The notes beneath the pieces are model-generated. The model saw nothing but the letters and a program-made list of their open reading frames with translations, made no database searches and was not told the origin of the DNA. From assembly GCA_963585895.1 (NCBI GenBank), contig OY757904.1:90763141-90827140 (forward strand): a DNA stretch of 64,000 nucleotides, in the 5' to 3' direction. This document shows positions 1-10,781 of the stretch, one piece after another; position 1 is the first letter of the stretch; each line of letters starts with the position of its first letter. The stretch comes from Sepioteuthis lessoniana. Taxonomy: Eukaryota; Mollusca; Cephalopoda; Myopsida; Loliginidae. Both the position numbers and the translations under genes were made by a program.

Positions 1-52
1 CCATTAATCATTTTCGGTCTCATTTCTTTGTAACCGGCTTTTTCAATAAGTG

Positions 53-53
<1 letters not shown>

Positions 54-110
<57 letters not shown>
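54..110. repeat. (TA)n microsatellite
   Basis: About 28 uninterrupted TA units. The neighbouring sequence on both sides (1-53 and 111-430) shows no gene or recognisable repeat. Confidence 0.97.
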
Positions 111-112
<2 letters not shown>

Positions 113-439
113 CTATTCTTAGCTGCGATAGAGTCATCCTTGACTTTTTCATGAACCGCCAAATTTAAGTTTATAGCAAACCAAATTATCCACCTATAAA
201 GTTTTTTCCTCAAAAATAAGATGAATATATTTTGAGTCAATTTTTTCAACTAACCGAGCCTCCAGTTTTTAAAATCAAATTAATTTTGTTATTGTAAAGT
301 TATATTTACTTTATTTCCTTTGGCATATGTGTTTGAAATAGGAAAAATAAATCAACACTGATTTATCTCAACATTATTTATCGTGTAATTACTATGTATG
401 CATTTGGTGGAATTTACACGAGTGCAGCTAATATATATA

Positions 440-590
440 TATGGGAGTGAAAGTCCCCCGTACCGTAATGCTGAACTGCTACATCACAGTAAGCTAGTTC
501 GAACTCACATCGCATTATTACGTTTCCTTTCGGAATGGATCCCCTTATTTCCCTCAGCAAAGGTTTAAATCGTATCACTGCTATATTCCT
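440..590 (+). repeat. tRNA-headed SINE fragment
   Basis: A tRNA-like B box (gctagttcgaactcac, near 493-508) is followed by attacgtttcctttcggaatgg. The same pattern occurs in the SINE copies at 63700-63925 and, reversed, at 42770-42970. The A box is poor. The tail is not clear. Confidence 0.5.
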
Positions 591-969
591 ACAAGGATGG
601 CTTGATATATGGTTGATATATATAAGGATATATGGATGGTTGATATAAATAAGGTTGTATGCTTGTTCCTAAAACAAAAAAAAACAAAAAAACAAACAAG
701 TAGCAATACATATATTGCAAGCAAACACACTCATATCAGTTACATATATTTTACTTACGTTGGTGGAATGATGGCGAAAATTACTTTCCAGAAGAAGGTA
801 AGAAAATGGAGTAGATAATCGTACCACCTCAGTTCTGATTTTACTTCCGCATCGGAACTGCCACCAACTTCCATGGCTCTGTTAAAGTATAAAGTTTAAG
901 AATAAACTTTTTTGATTATTCGGTTGATAAAAATATTTTTTTTCAAAAAGAAGATACAATTTTAAATAC

Positions 970-1630
970 TCATTCCTTTTGTTTGTTTGGTTTGGTTTTG
1001 TGGCATATCAACCAAAGTAGATTATTTAATGCCAAACCCATACATAAATAGAATTTCAAACAATTCAGTTTAGCATAAGTACACACTTTAAATGTCAAAA
1101 CCAGTTCTATTTCAAACAAGTACAGTTTTTTGTATTTTGAAGGTAACATTTTAAAACAAGCCTGAGTTAGTTTTATTCTCTTTTTTTGCATACAGTTAAA
1201 TGGTTTCACTTAATTTCAAACAATTCAGTTTAGCATCAGTACAATCTTTTGTTTACACACATTGGTTTACATACAGATTTTTGTTTACACACATTTAAAT
1301 GTAAAACCAGTTCTATTTTAAACAATTCAGTTTAGTATATCAACAAAGTTAAATGATCCCAAGAATTACTACGTATCACTAACAATTCAACTAAACATCA
1401 GTCATTTTTTCACACATAGTTAAATGATTAAACAAGTGTATTTTAAACAATTCAGTTTAGTATAAGTACACAGTTTTTTGTTTACACACTGTTAAATGTA
1501 AAAACAGTTCATTTCAAACAATTCAGTGTAGCTTGATTTCACAGTTTAGGTCTATTTGACCCATAGATAGAACCCAATCAAGTGCTAACACCCTGGGCAG
1601 AGTGAACATGGGAGTCATTAACTTTGTTTG
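970..1630 (-). repeat. Dispersed repeat with internal tandem units (family A)
   Basis: It contains ggcatatcaaccaaagtag, then repeated units built from tttcaaacaattcagtttag, catcagtacac, tttgtttacacac and ttaaatg, and ends with gacccatagatagaaccc. The same blocks occur at 17440-18260 in the same orientation and at 9384-9870 reversed. It may be an old SINE-derived or satellite-like element; I do not know its name. Confidence 0.6.
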
Positions 1631-1631
1631 C

Positions 1632-1633
<2 letters not shown>

Positions 1634-1669
<36 letters not shown>

Positions 1670-1744
1670 AAAAAAACCCACGCATACGTGTCTAGCCACA
1701 CTCCAGAGTTGTGATACAACTAAACAGTCTGTCTGTGGAGGATG

Positions 1745-1777
<33 letters not shown>
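1634..1777. repeat. Two (TA)n tracts around a 70-bp unique spacer
   Basis: TA tracts at 1634-1666 and 1748-1777 flank a short unique piece. The second abuts the mariner terminal repeat directly. Confidence 0.9.
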
Positions 1778-1780
<3 letters not shown>

Positions 1781-1848
1781 AGGATCATTAAATAAGTTTC
1801 CAGACTTTTTCGTATGGGCACTTTTATTGATAGTACACACATGAAACT

Positions 1849-2483
1849 CTAGTCCCCTTTGAAGTAATCTCCTCTAACTGCAATACACTTGTTGTACCGT
1901 TCTAACAACTTCTGGAAGGCCCCATGGAAGTCCTCTTGTGTGAGCGTGTCAGTGACCTTTGTCACAGCCTCTTTCATCTCCTCAATTGTCTCATAACGAC
2001 TGCCTCTGAGCTTAGGGAATAACAAAGAGTCACAGAGAGCAAGGTCTGGACTATAGGGAGGGTGAGCAACTGTCTTGATTCCCATCTTCGTCAAATAGTC
2101 TGTGACAAGGGTGGAGTTGTGGACTGGTGCATTGTCCTGGTGGAAATGCCACTGACCCGATTTGATGAGTGCTGGCCTCTTCCGACGGAATCTCTTGCTG
2201 AACTCCCTTAAAACCTCAACATAGTAACCCTAACCCTAACCCTTTGGCCAATCAACTCTGGTGTATTGACTTCCTTACTCCTCCCACACCTCTCATCATC
2301 CCTCACAGAGTCCCTGCCTTCTTTGAATCTCTTGTGCCTCTTAAAAACTGACGTTCGATTCATGCAAGATGGTCGAAAAGCAGTCTGAAGCATTCCACAC
2401 ATTTCTGTGGCATTTTTTCCAAGTTTAAAACAGAATTTTATTGCATATCGTTCTTCTAAAGTGTCGTCACGTTCAGATTGCAT
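1849..2483 (-). pseudogene. Mariner transposase pseudogene
   Basis: The N-terminal part (2244-2483) has the helix-turn-helix region with YAIKFCFKLGKNATE, VFKRHKRFKEGRDSV and DDERCGRS. The C-terminal part (1849-2220) has WHFHQDNAPVHNS, HPPYSPDLALCDSLLFPKL and a KCIAVRGDYFKGD end, so two of the three catalytic Asp regions of the DD34D mariner family remain. The middle of the protein, including the first catalytic Asp, is deleted and the two halves are in different frames, separated by a 19-bp telomere-like filler. It cannot encode an active enzyme. It sits in the last intron or downstream of the Calx-beta exons seen here. Confidence 0.88.
2225..2243. repeat. Interstitial telomere-like repeat (TAACCC)3
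   Basis: Three full units plus one base of TAACCC, the complement of the metazoan telomere unit TTAGGG, lie exactly at the deletion joint of the mariner transposase. Confidence 0.9.
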
Positions 2484-2685
2484 TTTTTAAATTAACCAGC
2501 TGTGACAATCAGGCTTTAGTAGGGTGTATTCCAATTCCTGCTGTAGTTGTTCATTTAAACCTGAATTTATACAAGTTGGTCAGTCATCTCATAAGTTGTA
2601 TAGCAATAACATAGTGAATTTTCAAGAGTCTACGACAATTTTAAATGTCTGTACACAAAAGTCTGGAAACTTATTGAATTCACCG

Positions 2686-2687
2686 CT

Positions 2688-2734
<47 letters not shown>

Positions 2735-2746
2735 GGGGGGAGAGAG
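2686..2746. repeat. (TA)n(GA)n compound microsatellite
   Basis: A TA tract is followed by GA units and a short G run. It forms the outer flank of the mariner right end. The stretch 2747-3398 that follows shows no gene, repeat or RNA I can name; it is intronic or downstream sequence. Confidence 0.93.
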
Positions 2747-3398
2747 CAAATAACCCAACGAAACAGCAGATTGCAAATTTTTTGTTGGACCAATTGACTT
2801 AAAATCTTTTAACTTATAGATTGGAATAATTTGCTTTTCAGTTTTCAATTGAATGATAATTTAGTGGAGACAGCGTATGCGATAAATGTTTTTTTTTAAT
2901 CATACCAAATTCTATTTAGAATTCTTTACTTTTTCCTAAGTAGAACCATCAATGTATCGGAGCACTGTTACAACAGAAATCCAACGGGTTCTCTGACTTA
3001 GAAGATATTTTTCAACATTGCTATCATTAATAATATATAACCACAACTCCTTTTGTCTGAGTTTCTGAGAGGAAGAGGTACATTAATATTCAGATTCACT
3101 TGGATTGGTAAAAGTGTGTGATAATTTTATAAGGTCATTCGAAATTAATGAAAAGCACAAGGAGCAACACTTGACTTCAAAAATGAATTCCATTTGTCAA
3201 TTATGTTGGAACCACAATTACTTATACACAAGATCAATTTATGCATCTAATTTATACGTGCCTATGTTTTATTGAGGAAAAATACAAACTTTTTGGGTAG
3301 GGTTACATGTATTCATGAAATAAATGCTTTTTTAAAGATACTGAAATTAATACGTGTAATAATTCTATAGTTATTCCAAGAAGTAGAATTACACTTAC

Positions 3399-3477
3399 GA
3401 GGTTAATTGTTCCATCCAAGATAATTCTTCATCGTCTTCGTCGTCAATTGCTTCTCCTAAATGATGTGCCAATTCAT
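3399..3477 (-). CDS. Acidic tail exon after Calx-beta domain 2 (79 nt)
   Basis: The acceptor has about 23 consecutive T before gactcag and the donor is gtaagtgt. The exon encodes DELAHHLGEAIDDEDDEE then LSWMEQLTS, ending two nucleotides into a codon, so the transcript continues beyond 3399. The SWMEQL motif resembles the SWxEQF motif that SLC8 exchangers have just before their second transmembrane half, but the intervening region is shorter than usual. No further exon could be found between 1 and 3398. Confidence 0.75.
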
Positions 3478-3621
3478 CTGAGTCAAAAAAAAAAAAAAAA
3501 AAAAAAAGAAAGAAATTTAATAACATTAACGAGTCATTAAATAAAAAACGAAATCAGAATATAACCACTTCAGAATTGCATATCATGAAACGATTGAATG
3601 AAGAAAATGGTTAATGTATTA

Positions 3622-3690
3622 ATTTTGAAATTGAAATATCAGCGTCGAGGTTTAGTATAAACCTCGCCGCTGATATTTCAATTTCAAAAT
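3622..3690. repeat. 69-bp near-perfect palindrome
   Basis: Two 33-bp arms differing at one position (agcgtcgagg versus cctcgccgct) surround a 3-bp loop, gta. It directly abuts the 54-bp minisatellite. Confidence 0.93.
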
Positions 3691-3945
3691 TGGTTTGCAC
3701 TCTAATTCAGAGTGAAGACGGACAAGATGAAAATATAAGTCCCTTGGACTGCACTCTAATTCAGAATCAAGACGGAAAAGATAAATATGTACGTCTCTTG
3801 GTCTGCTCTCCAATTTAGAGTGAAGACGGGGAAGATAAAGATATAAGTCCCTTGGTTTGCACTCTACTTCAGAAGGAAGACGGACAATATAAAAATATAA
3901 GTCCTTTGGTCTGCACTCTACTTCAGAGGGAAGACAGACAAGATA
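3691..3945 (-). repeat. 54-bp minisatellite, about five units, open in one frame
   Basis: Units begin near cttggnctgcactct and contain ttcagagtgaagacggacaa. The period is 54 bp, so the minus-strand frame 3652-3951 stays open and repeats an 18-residue motif of the type PRDLYFYLVRLHSELECK. No splice sites or start context support expression. It may be an open-by-periodicity satellite. Confidence 0.85.
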
Positions 3946-3997
3946 AAACAACGACGTTTTGCAATAAAGAGGAACGTTTACAAATAAAAGGTTTTCA

Positions 3998-4030
3998 ACA
4001 ACAACAATAATAATAATAGTAATTATTATT
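3998..4030. repeat. Short (TAA)n tract at the LINE 3' end
   Basis: It reads caacaacaataataataatag and then attattattta, immediately outside the 3' end of the minus-strand LINE. Confidence 0.8.
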
Positions 4031-5744
4031 TACTCCTTGAGAGTTTTTCACATCAGTTTTAGCTGATGGTTTTTCACTGGTGTTTGAGTGACAGCAAGTC
4101 TCCTCAAGTCTCCAGGACTCTTCTCACTATTCTGGCCGTTCTCAATAATGTAGTAGTTTGGAAAGTCTCCACTTGTCCTCCAACCTACAAGTTGGTGGCT
4201 GTACCAAAAGCAGCAATCATGATTGGTATAATTGTCACCTTCGTGTTTCATAGTTGTTTTTTTTTCAATTCCCCTGCAAGGTCCTGGTATTTATCCTTCT
4301 TTTCATTTTCTTTCAGTTTTATTCTGTGGTCAGCCGGGACTGCAAAATCGACAATTTTGCAGGGTTTTTTATTTTCTTTTATTGTTGATTATTATATGGT
4401 CTGGTCTTCTGGCCGAGATTAGGTGATCAGTTTGTATGTCAAAGTACCATATGAGTTTATGTGTGTCATTCTCTAGGATAGGTGCTGGGTTGTGCATATA
4501 CCATTTGTTTGTATGATCAAATTTCAATTTCTTGCATATCTCCCAGTGGATCACCTTCTTCACCAAGTCGTGTCTAGTCTTATACTCCTTCTGTGCGAAT
4601 TTGCTGGATTCGCTTATGTGATTGATGGTTTCGTCTCTATCACCACATAACCTACATTTGCTATTTTGTTGTGTCTATTATCTATTCTCGCTATGATTGG
4701 TTCTTATTGTGTTGTTTTGTGCTGCTTTTAGGAGAGATTCTGTTTCTCTTTTAAAGTTTCCTTTTCCTTGCCATGTCCAGGTTTTCTCGTGTGAGATATT
4801 ATTTATTAGTCGTTTAAAACATCCATAGAGTTGTTTTCCTTCCCATTTTTGTTTCCTAGTTATTGTCATTCTGGTAGCCATCACGTTGTCTGTCTCGTTT
4901 CTGATAGCTGTAATCAGTCCTCTTTCGTTGTATCCCTCATGTCGTTGTATTGATGCATCAACGCTGTCTTCAGTGCTGGCAAGTCCTCTTCCTCCCTCCT
5001 TTCTTGATACATATAGTCTGTCAACGTCGTCTCTGGGATGTAATGCCTTATGCATGGTCATTAGTTTTCTTGTTCTTTGGTCCATTTGCTCAAGTTTATC
5101 TCTGGTCCACTTCAAAAAGGATCCCAAATATCTTACGAGGGGTACAGCCCTGGCATTTATTCCTTTGATAAGGTTTCTGTTACATAGTTTTGTCTCAAGT
5201 GACTTTTTTTCATCTCCGCTTGTTAGATGGTATCAGTCTCTAAGATGCCCAAATATTTGTAGTTTTCCTTTTCTCCGAGCGTTCTAATCTTGTCTTGATT
5301 TGGTAGTTCCATTCCGTCAGTTAGATGTCGTTTGCCACTTTTCATTACAAGCATGGCACATTTTTCTATTCCAAATTCCATTCCTATGTCCTGACTGTAT
5401 ATTCTAACTGTGCGTATTAGAGTTTCCAGTGCTTTTTCCTTTTTTTGCGAATAGTTTGATGTCATCCATGTACATGTGATTGATCTTTTCCCGCAATCTA
5501 CTAAGTTTATATCCAGCTGTGCATTTTCTGAGTATGTGGCTAAGTGGCATCATGGCAATTATGAATAGTAATGGTGATCGTTCATCTCCTTGAAAAATAC
5601 TTCTTTTGATCCTTGCTTCAGCTAAGCTTCTTCCTCCTGCTGTCAATTACACTCTCCAGGTTTTCATGGTTTTCTCGATAAAGTTTATGACTTCATCTGA
5701 TATTTTGTACAATTTGAAGCGGTTTATTATCCAGCTTTGTAGTC

Positions 5745-5747
<3 letters not shown>
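4000..5747 (-). pseudogene. Dong/R4-like non-LTR retrotransposon, 5'-truncated reverse transcriptase and REL endonuclease
   Basis: Read on the minus strand from 5747 to 4040. It has RT motifs (RSIFQGDERSPLLF near 5590, MYMDD at 5461-5475), then the thumb/connection block (5223-5465), a long block with TMHKALHPRDDVDRLYVSRK (4678-5127), and a restriction-like endonuclease block with TDHLISARRPDHIIIN (4369-4566), followed by a C-terminal block ending near 4048. Frameshifts, one at an A-run near 5440, and stops break it into at least five pieces. Both ends abut (TAA)/(ATT) repeats, as in Dong elements that target TAA repeats. The family assignment rests on remembered motifs. Confidence 0.75.
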
Positions 5748-5775
<28 letters not shown>

Positions 5776-5796
5776 GCTATTATTGTTATTATTCAA
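5747..5796. repeat. (ATT)n microsatellite at the LINE 5' junction
   Basis: About 14 ATT/TTA units with a few substitutions mark the 5' truncation point of the LINE at 4000-5747. Confidence 0.93.
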
Positions 5797-5929
5797 TATG
5801 TGATTAGGTCTGATGATCACAGAGGCGAGAAACTGACATTCAAGCACCATTGGCTCTAGGTTTAAGCTGCCCTAACATAGATAAACATGGTCTATCACCG
5901 ATCACTCTTTACTTATGAATATAGCAAAC

Positions 5930-5930
<1 letters not shown>

Positions 5931-6002
<72 letters not shown>
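5931..6002. repeat. (TA)n(TG)n microsatellite
   Basis: A TA tract passes into TG units and brackets the left side of the fold-back at 6004-6552. Confidence 0.96.
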
Positions 6003-6003
<1 letters not shown>

Positions 6004-6004
<1 letters not shown>

Positions 6005-6547
6005 TTGGGCATTTCATTAAGCATATTTGATTAAATAATAAGACACTTTTTGTCTATATAATTTTATCAAGATCCTTTCAAGTTTCCTGATAAGTGTCTT
6101 AGTTTCAGGTTGGAATAGGTAGATGAATTTACCAAAAGTGTCCCGAGCGCTTTTGGACCTTTCAGAGGCCATCACCAGGGGTTTCTTGCATGGGTAAAGA
6201 GTGTTTTATAAGAGTTTTGAAAGTTTTGGGGGGGTTTATAACATAACAAAACTACGCAAATGCAGAGTTGAATAAAACTGAGGTGCTGATGAATTAAACA
6301 AAACAGAACGCTATCAACGGAAATAGAATATTATCAAGAAAAAAAAATCAAAACTCTTTAAAAAATACTCTTTATACATTGAAAGAAACCCCTGATGACG
6401 GCCTTCGAAAGGCCCGAAACTGCTTGGGACAATTTTGGTAAATTCATCCACCAATTCCAACCTGAAACCAAGACACTGATCAGGACACTTGAAAGAATCT
6501 TGATAAAATTATATAGACAAAATGTGTGTTCGTGCTTTTGAAACATG

Positions 6548-6552
<5 letters not shown>
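6004..6552. repeat. Fold-back element with ~190-bp inverted arms
   Basis: The left arm (6007-6215) contains catttcattaagcatattt, ttttatcaagatcctttc, tttcaggttggaatagg and gaggccatcaccagggg. The right arm (6358-6548) is its inverted copy at roughly 85 percent by eye. The arms enclose about 140 bp. Both outer edges meet (TA)n tracts. The terminus resembles that of the fold-back at 22267-22850. Confidence 0.88.

Positions 6553-6610
<58 letters not shown>
6551..6610. repeat. (TA)n microsatellite
   Basis: About 29 TA units close the right side of the fold-back. The stretch 6611-6839 up to the next exon shows nothing further. Confidence 0.96.
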
Positions 6611-6613
<3 letters not shown>

Positions 6614-6839
6614 TGCAACTACGCGTTAAAGATATTGGTCCACTTTATCCGAAAAGGAGAGGCGCTAGCATTTTTTAAAATGATGGAAATGTTTAAGATT
6701 TAATATTACTTCCATTAAATATGATGTAACTAGGAAAAAATGACTTCATTTGCTTTCTTGTCTAATTTAGAATTTATTTAAAAGAATACGTGTGTCCATC
6801 AACACCAACAAACAACTGTTATAATCATGAATGACTTAC

Positions 6840-6930
6840 CGTTATTCATGAAGCAAACTACTGCACTTCTTTCTCCAATTCTCGCACCATTATCTGGGTT
6901 GCTCAGAACAATAATAAAGTTCTTGCAGGT
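6840..6930 (-). CDS. Calx-beta domain 2, C-terminal strands (91-nt exon)
   Basis: The acceptor gttctttttcag and donor gtaagt flank 30 codons plus one nucleotide: TCKNFIIVLSNPDNGARIG and ERSAVVCFMNN. F.I.L.NP.NGA.IGE...V.. is the last-strand signature of a Calx-beta domain. The split codon G|AT with the next exon gives Asp, so the domain ends NNDE instead of a longer acidic cluster. Confidence 0.88.
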
Positions 6931-7162
6931 CTGAAAAAGAACAAACTCATTATTATTACACGGTTGAAACAGATTTTATTTAATGGCAAAAAAAGGAAAG
7001 AAAGAAAAAGACAATATAAAACAATTAATTATTGTATGGAATAATTATTTCTCTTTCTTCGCAGAGTAACATTTTTTTAAGATTAGAAAATGAAATATAC
7101 GTTCTTTTTCAGAATAATATATTTACTTTTGATTATTTTTGGAAGAACAGCAAACTATTCTA

Positions 7163-7227
7163 TCAATATCTATCTATCTATCTATCTATCTATCTACATA
7201 CATACATACATACATACATACATACGT
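7163..7227. repeat. (ATCT)n(ACAT)n microsatellite
   Basis: Tetranucleotide ATCT units are followed by CATA units. Confidence 0.95.
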
Positions 7228-7238
7228 ATATGAATGTA

Positions 7239-7394
7239 TACGAAGATTGTTCAAAAGGTTCTTAGCCTTATCCAGAACGAAGAGCTATAGCTGAACAATT
7301 TTGTTGTGGCAACACACTTGTACTTCTTACTAGGAAGACTAATTCAGATTTCTGAATCTGGGTGAGGCTTAGAACTTTTTGAGCGACCATCGTA
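7239..7394. mobile_element. Mariner-type MITE, about 155 bp
   Basis: Terminal inverted repeats: tacgaagattgttcaaaagg on the left and the inverted counterpart ctttttgagcgaccatcgta on the right, with TA at both edges. A second copy of the same family lies at 19298-19501. No coding capacity. Confidence 0.72.
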
Positions 7395-8211
7395 TGGGTA
7401 TGTTTATGGGTAAGAGAGATTTTAAAATAAAACAAATTTGGAATAAAAATCTCTTAAGCAACCGACTAGCCGTTGTCAAATTCAGGATAAAGCTATTTGC
7501 ATTTCTTTTTATGCAAATACTCTGTAAATCTGTGGCGGAGTAGGACGCAATATTTCATTAGAAACCCACAAAGATTTAAACTTATTACAAGGAAGTTAAT
7601 AGGAAAATATTGTAAAAAAATGTTTGTAAACTTTGTTCTTAAAAATCACCTATTCATAAATAAATTCGTTCCTAAATAAATAAATACTTTATTGAGTCTA
7701 AATAGCTGCTTTTTAGTTTATTTTCAAAAGCTGCGGTGTAATTAGCCAGTAAATGTCTGTTAATGCAAATTATTTCGCGTAAATATAATGTTACAAAGTA
7801 AACAACTTTTCAAATATAGAAATTTCCATTGTTTTTATTATTATAAATAATTTTTATATCAGATCATTGTCTTTTTTATATCCAATCAGAATGACTCAAT
7901 GTTTAATGAAATAAAATGAGCATTTTTACAAGTTAGAATATATTTATTAACACATGCTGTTTTATTTTATTTTATTTTAGTCCATTAAGTTTGCTTTACT
8001 TTTGTGCGAGGCATAAATCTAAGAATCTGAGGTGTACTCAGAAAACCTAATCTTGAGAATTTGACATAAGAAATTTAATCTCAAAATTTTGTTATAAATT
8101 CAGCCATCAATATTACCGACATGCACTTCTGTTAATTCATATCTTAATTTTCTTTCTCTAAAAGTAATTTTTTTACTAAGAGACCGAATTTTTCAAGCAC
8201 CACGTGCAAAA

Positions 8212-8212
<1 letters not shown>
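7395..8212. other. Intronic stretch without recognised features
   Basis: AT-rich sequence. Short open frames (for example 7497-7679) lack splice sites, homology or codon character that I can support. Confidence 0.6.
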
Positions 8213-8284
<72 letters not shown>

Positions 8285-8344
8285 TTTAGTATATACATGC
8301 ACAAACAAACGCATACACAAGCATATACATATGTGGGTGTTCTG

Positions 8345-8375
<31 letters not shown>

Positions 8376-8440
8376 TAGTGAGTGAGAGTGAGAGAGATAG
8401 ACTGACAGACAGAGACAGAGAGCGATCCATGAACTGTACG
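8213..8440. repeat. Compound microsatellite (TA)n(TG)n ... (TA)n(GA)n
   Basis: A TA-TG tract at 8213-8283, a 60-bp spacer, then TA and interrupted GA/GACA units to about 8420. The Ile-Tyr and Cys-Val open frames across it are repeat artefacts. Confidence 0.95.
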
Positions 8441-9380
<940 letters not shown>

Positions 9381-9383
9381 CCA

Positions 9384-9870
9384 GTCGGTTAGGGTTGTAG
9401 AATACACCAACTGCATCTCTGCAGAGGAGTAAGTCACCCCCAGCGATTATCCTGTATGTGACACTAAACAATTTGATGGTGAAGCTTCAGTAATATTGGA
9501 GCTTTGGGGTTTGCAGAGTAACCCTTCATTAGCGTTGCTTCCATGTCCACTCTGGCCTGCAGAAGCAGCACTTATGGTTCAGATAGAACTGTTTGACATT
9601 TTAACTGAGTACTTATGCTAAACTGGATTGTTTGGGATAGAACTGTTTTTACATTTAACTATGTGTAAACAAAAACTGTACTTATGCTAAACTAAATAGT
9701 TTAAAATAGAACTTTGTGTAAACAAATGATTGATGTTTAATTGATTTGTTAGTGATACAGAGCAATACTTGGAACCATTTAGATTTCTTGACATGATAAA
9801 CTGAATTGTTTGAAATAGAATTGTTTTTACATTTAACAATGTATTAGTATTAGTTAGAAATAAGTGAAAC
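9384..9870 (+). repeat. Dispersed repeat, family A, opposite orientation
   Basis: It starts cagtcggttagggttgtag, gcatctctgcagaggag, and continues into units with tgtttttacatttaac, gtaaacaaa and cttatgctaaactg. These are the reverse complements of blocks at 970-1630 and 17440-18260. The section 9871-10601 that follows is AT-rich with two short (TA)n tracts (9949-9960, 10019-10037) and a (CA)n(CG) tract near 10370. Confidence 0.6.
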
Positions 9871-10606
9871 CATTTGACTGTGCAAAAAATGAGCTCAGGC
9901 TCATTTCAATATGTTATCTACAAAATATGTCAAAAAATCATATATCTAATATATATATATAAAGGATTTGGCATTAAATGACCTGCAATGTTTTATTCGC
10001 CATAAACCAACCAATCAATATATATATATATATATATTTAAGTTTTTATATATATTTGACAGCATGGGTGCTTATCTGCGCTGCAACCACTGGTTTCGTG
10101 CCGTCTTGATACAACAATCATCAGGCAGATGTGTAAACAAAGTTACGATAAAAATACGCTTGTGTCATATCCTGCCTGAGCGGAGATGTTGTTGAATATG
10201 GATAAAAATACGCTAACGATATAGAATAACTAAATCAGTTATTATTATATATCGTAAAAAATAAAGTTATTTAATAACGTATATACATTGTTTATTTTAA
10301 TGTTTAATTATTGTATAAATTACAACATTTATACTTTAATTCATTATTTTACGCTGAAAAAACAAAACACACACACGCGCGCGCGGCCACACACAAACAA
10401 ACAAACAACAATTTTCTTATTTTTACGAACTTAAAAAAATAACGTCAATTGAATTAATTATATTTTTAAAATCATTTTATGCGGAATTAATATCTTTATT
10501 CCATAGTTATTTTTTAGGGAGTTATTTCTTTTTATGGTTGAAAATACAAATTTAATTTGTTTACGTAAACCTAACATCGCACAAGGTTTGTCTATTGACG
10601 CCTATA

Positions 10607-10781
10607 TGTTAAAAAGAGGTAAATCAAGTTAGGTAACCCAAGCAGTTGTTTTGTATAACTCTCCTTTTTGTAAAATAAAATTTAATCTTCTATTCTCCTT
10701 TTCAAGAAGCACACGTGTTTTATTTTCCTTCGTCAAATTTCGCTCTACATATCCTTATCTTAAGACATGGCAACTTCAACA
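10607..10781 (+). repeat. 5' LTR of the copia element
   Basis: 175 bp, TGTTAAAAAGAGG to CTTCAACA. It differs from the 3' LTR by about eight substitutions and a few small indels by eye, so the insertion is not recent. The gag start codon lies inside its end at 10767. Confidence 0.93.

Larger units (their letters stand above)
1778..2688 (-). mobile_element. Tc1/mariner-type element, internally deleted, with both terminal inverted repeats
   Basis: The left end reads gcgaggatcattaaataag then tttccagactttt; the right end is its inverted counterpart, ending cacaaaagtctggaaac ttattgaattcaccgc. The transposase lies on the minus strand between them. The element is about 0.9 kb against a usual 1.3 kb. 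(TA)n tracts lie immediately outside both ends, so it inserted at a TA inside a TA microsatellite. Confidence 0.85.

Noticed and set aside
54..249. Open frames of Ile-Tyr, Cys-Val or Arg-Glu repeats over (TA)n, (TG)n and (GA)n tracts here and at 1523-1840, 8176-8512, 9144-9471, 37178-37408, 39260-39743, 63278-63535
   Set aside because: They are read-throughs of dinucleotide repeats, with no start context, splice sites or non-repeat coding character.
2225..2243. A chromosome end
   Set aside because: Only three telomere units lie inside a transposon, with unique sequence on both sides.
3691..3945. A CRISPR-like array (also considered at 34720-35035)
   Set aside because: Units are contiguous and degenerate without spacers, and the DNA is animal with spliced exons.
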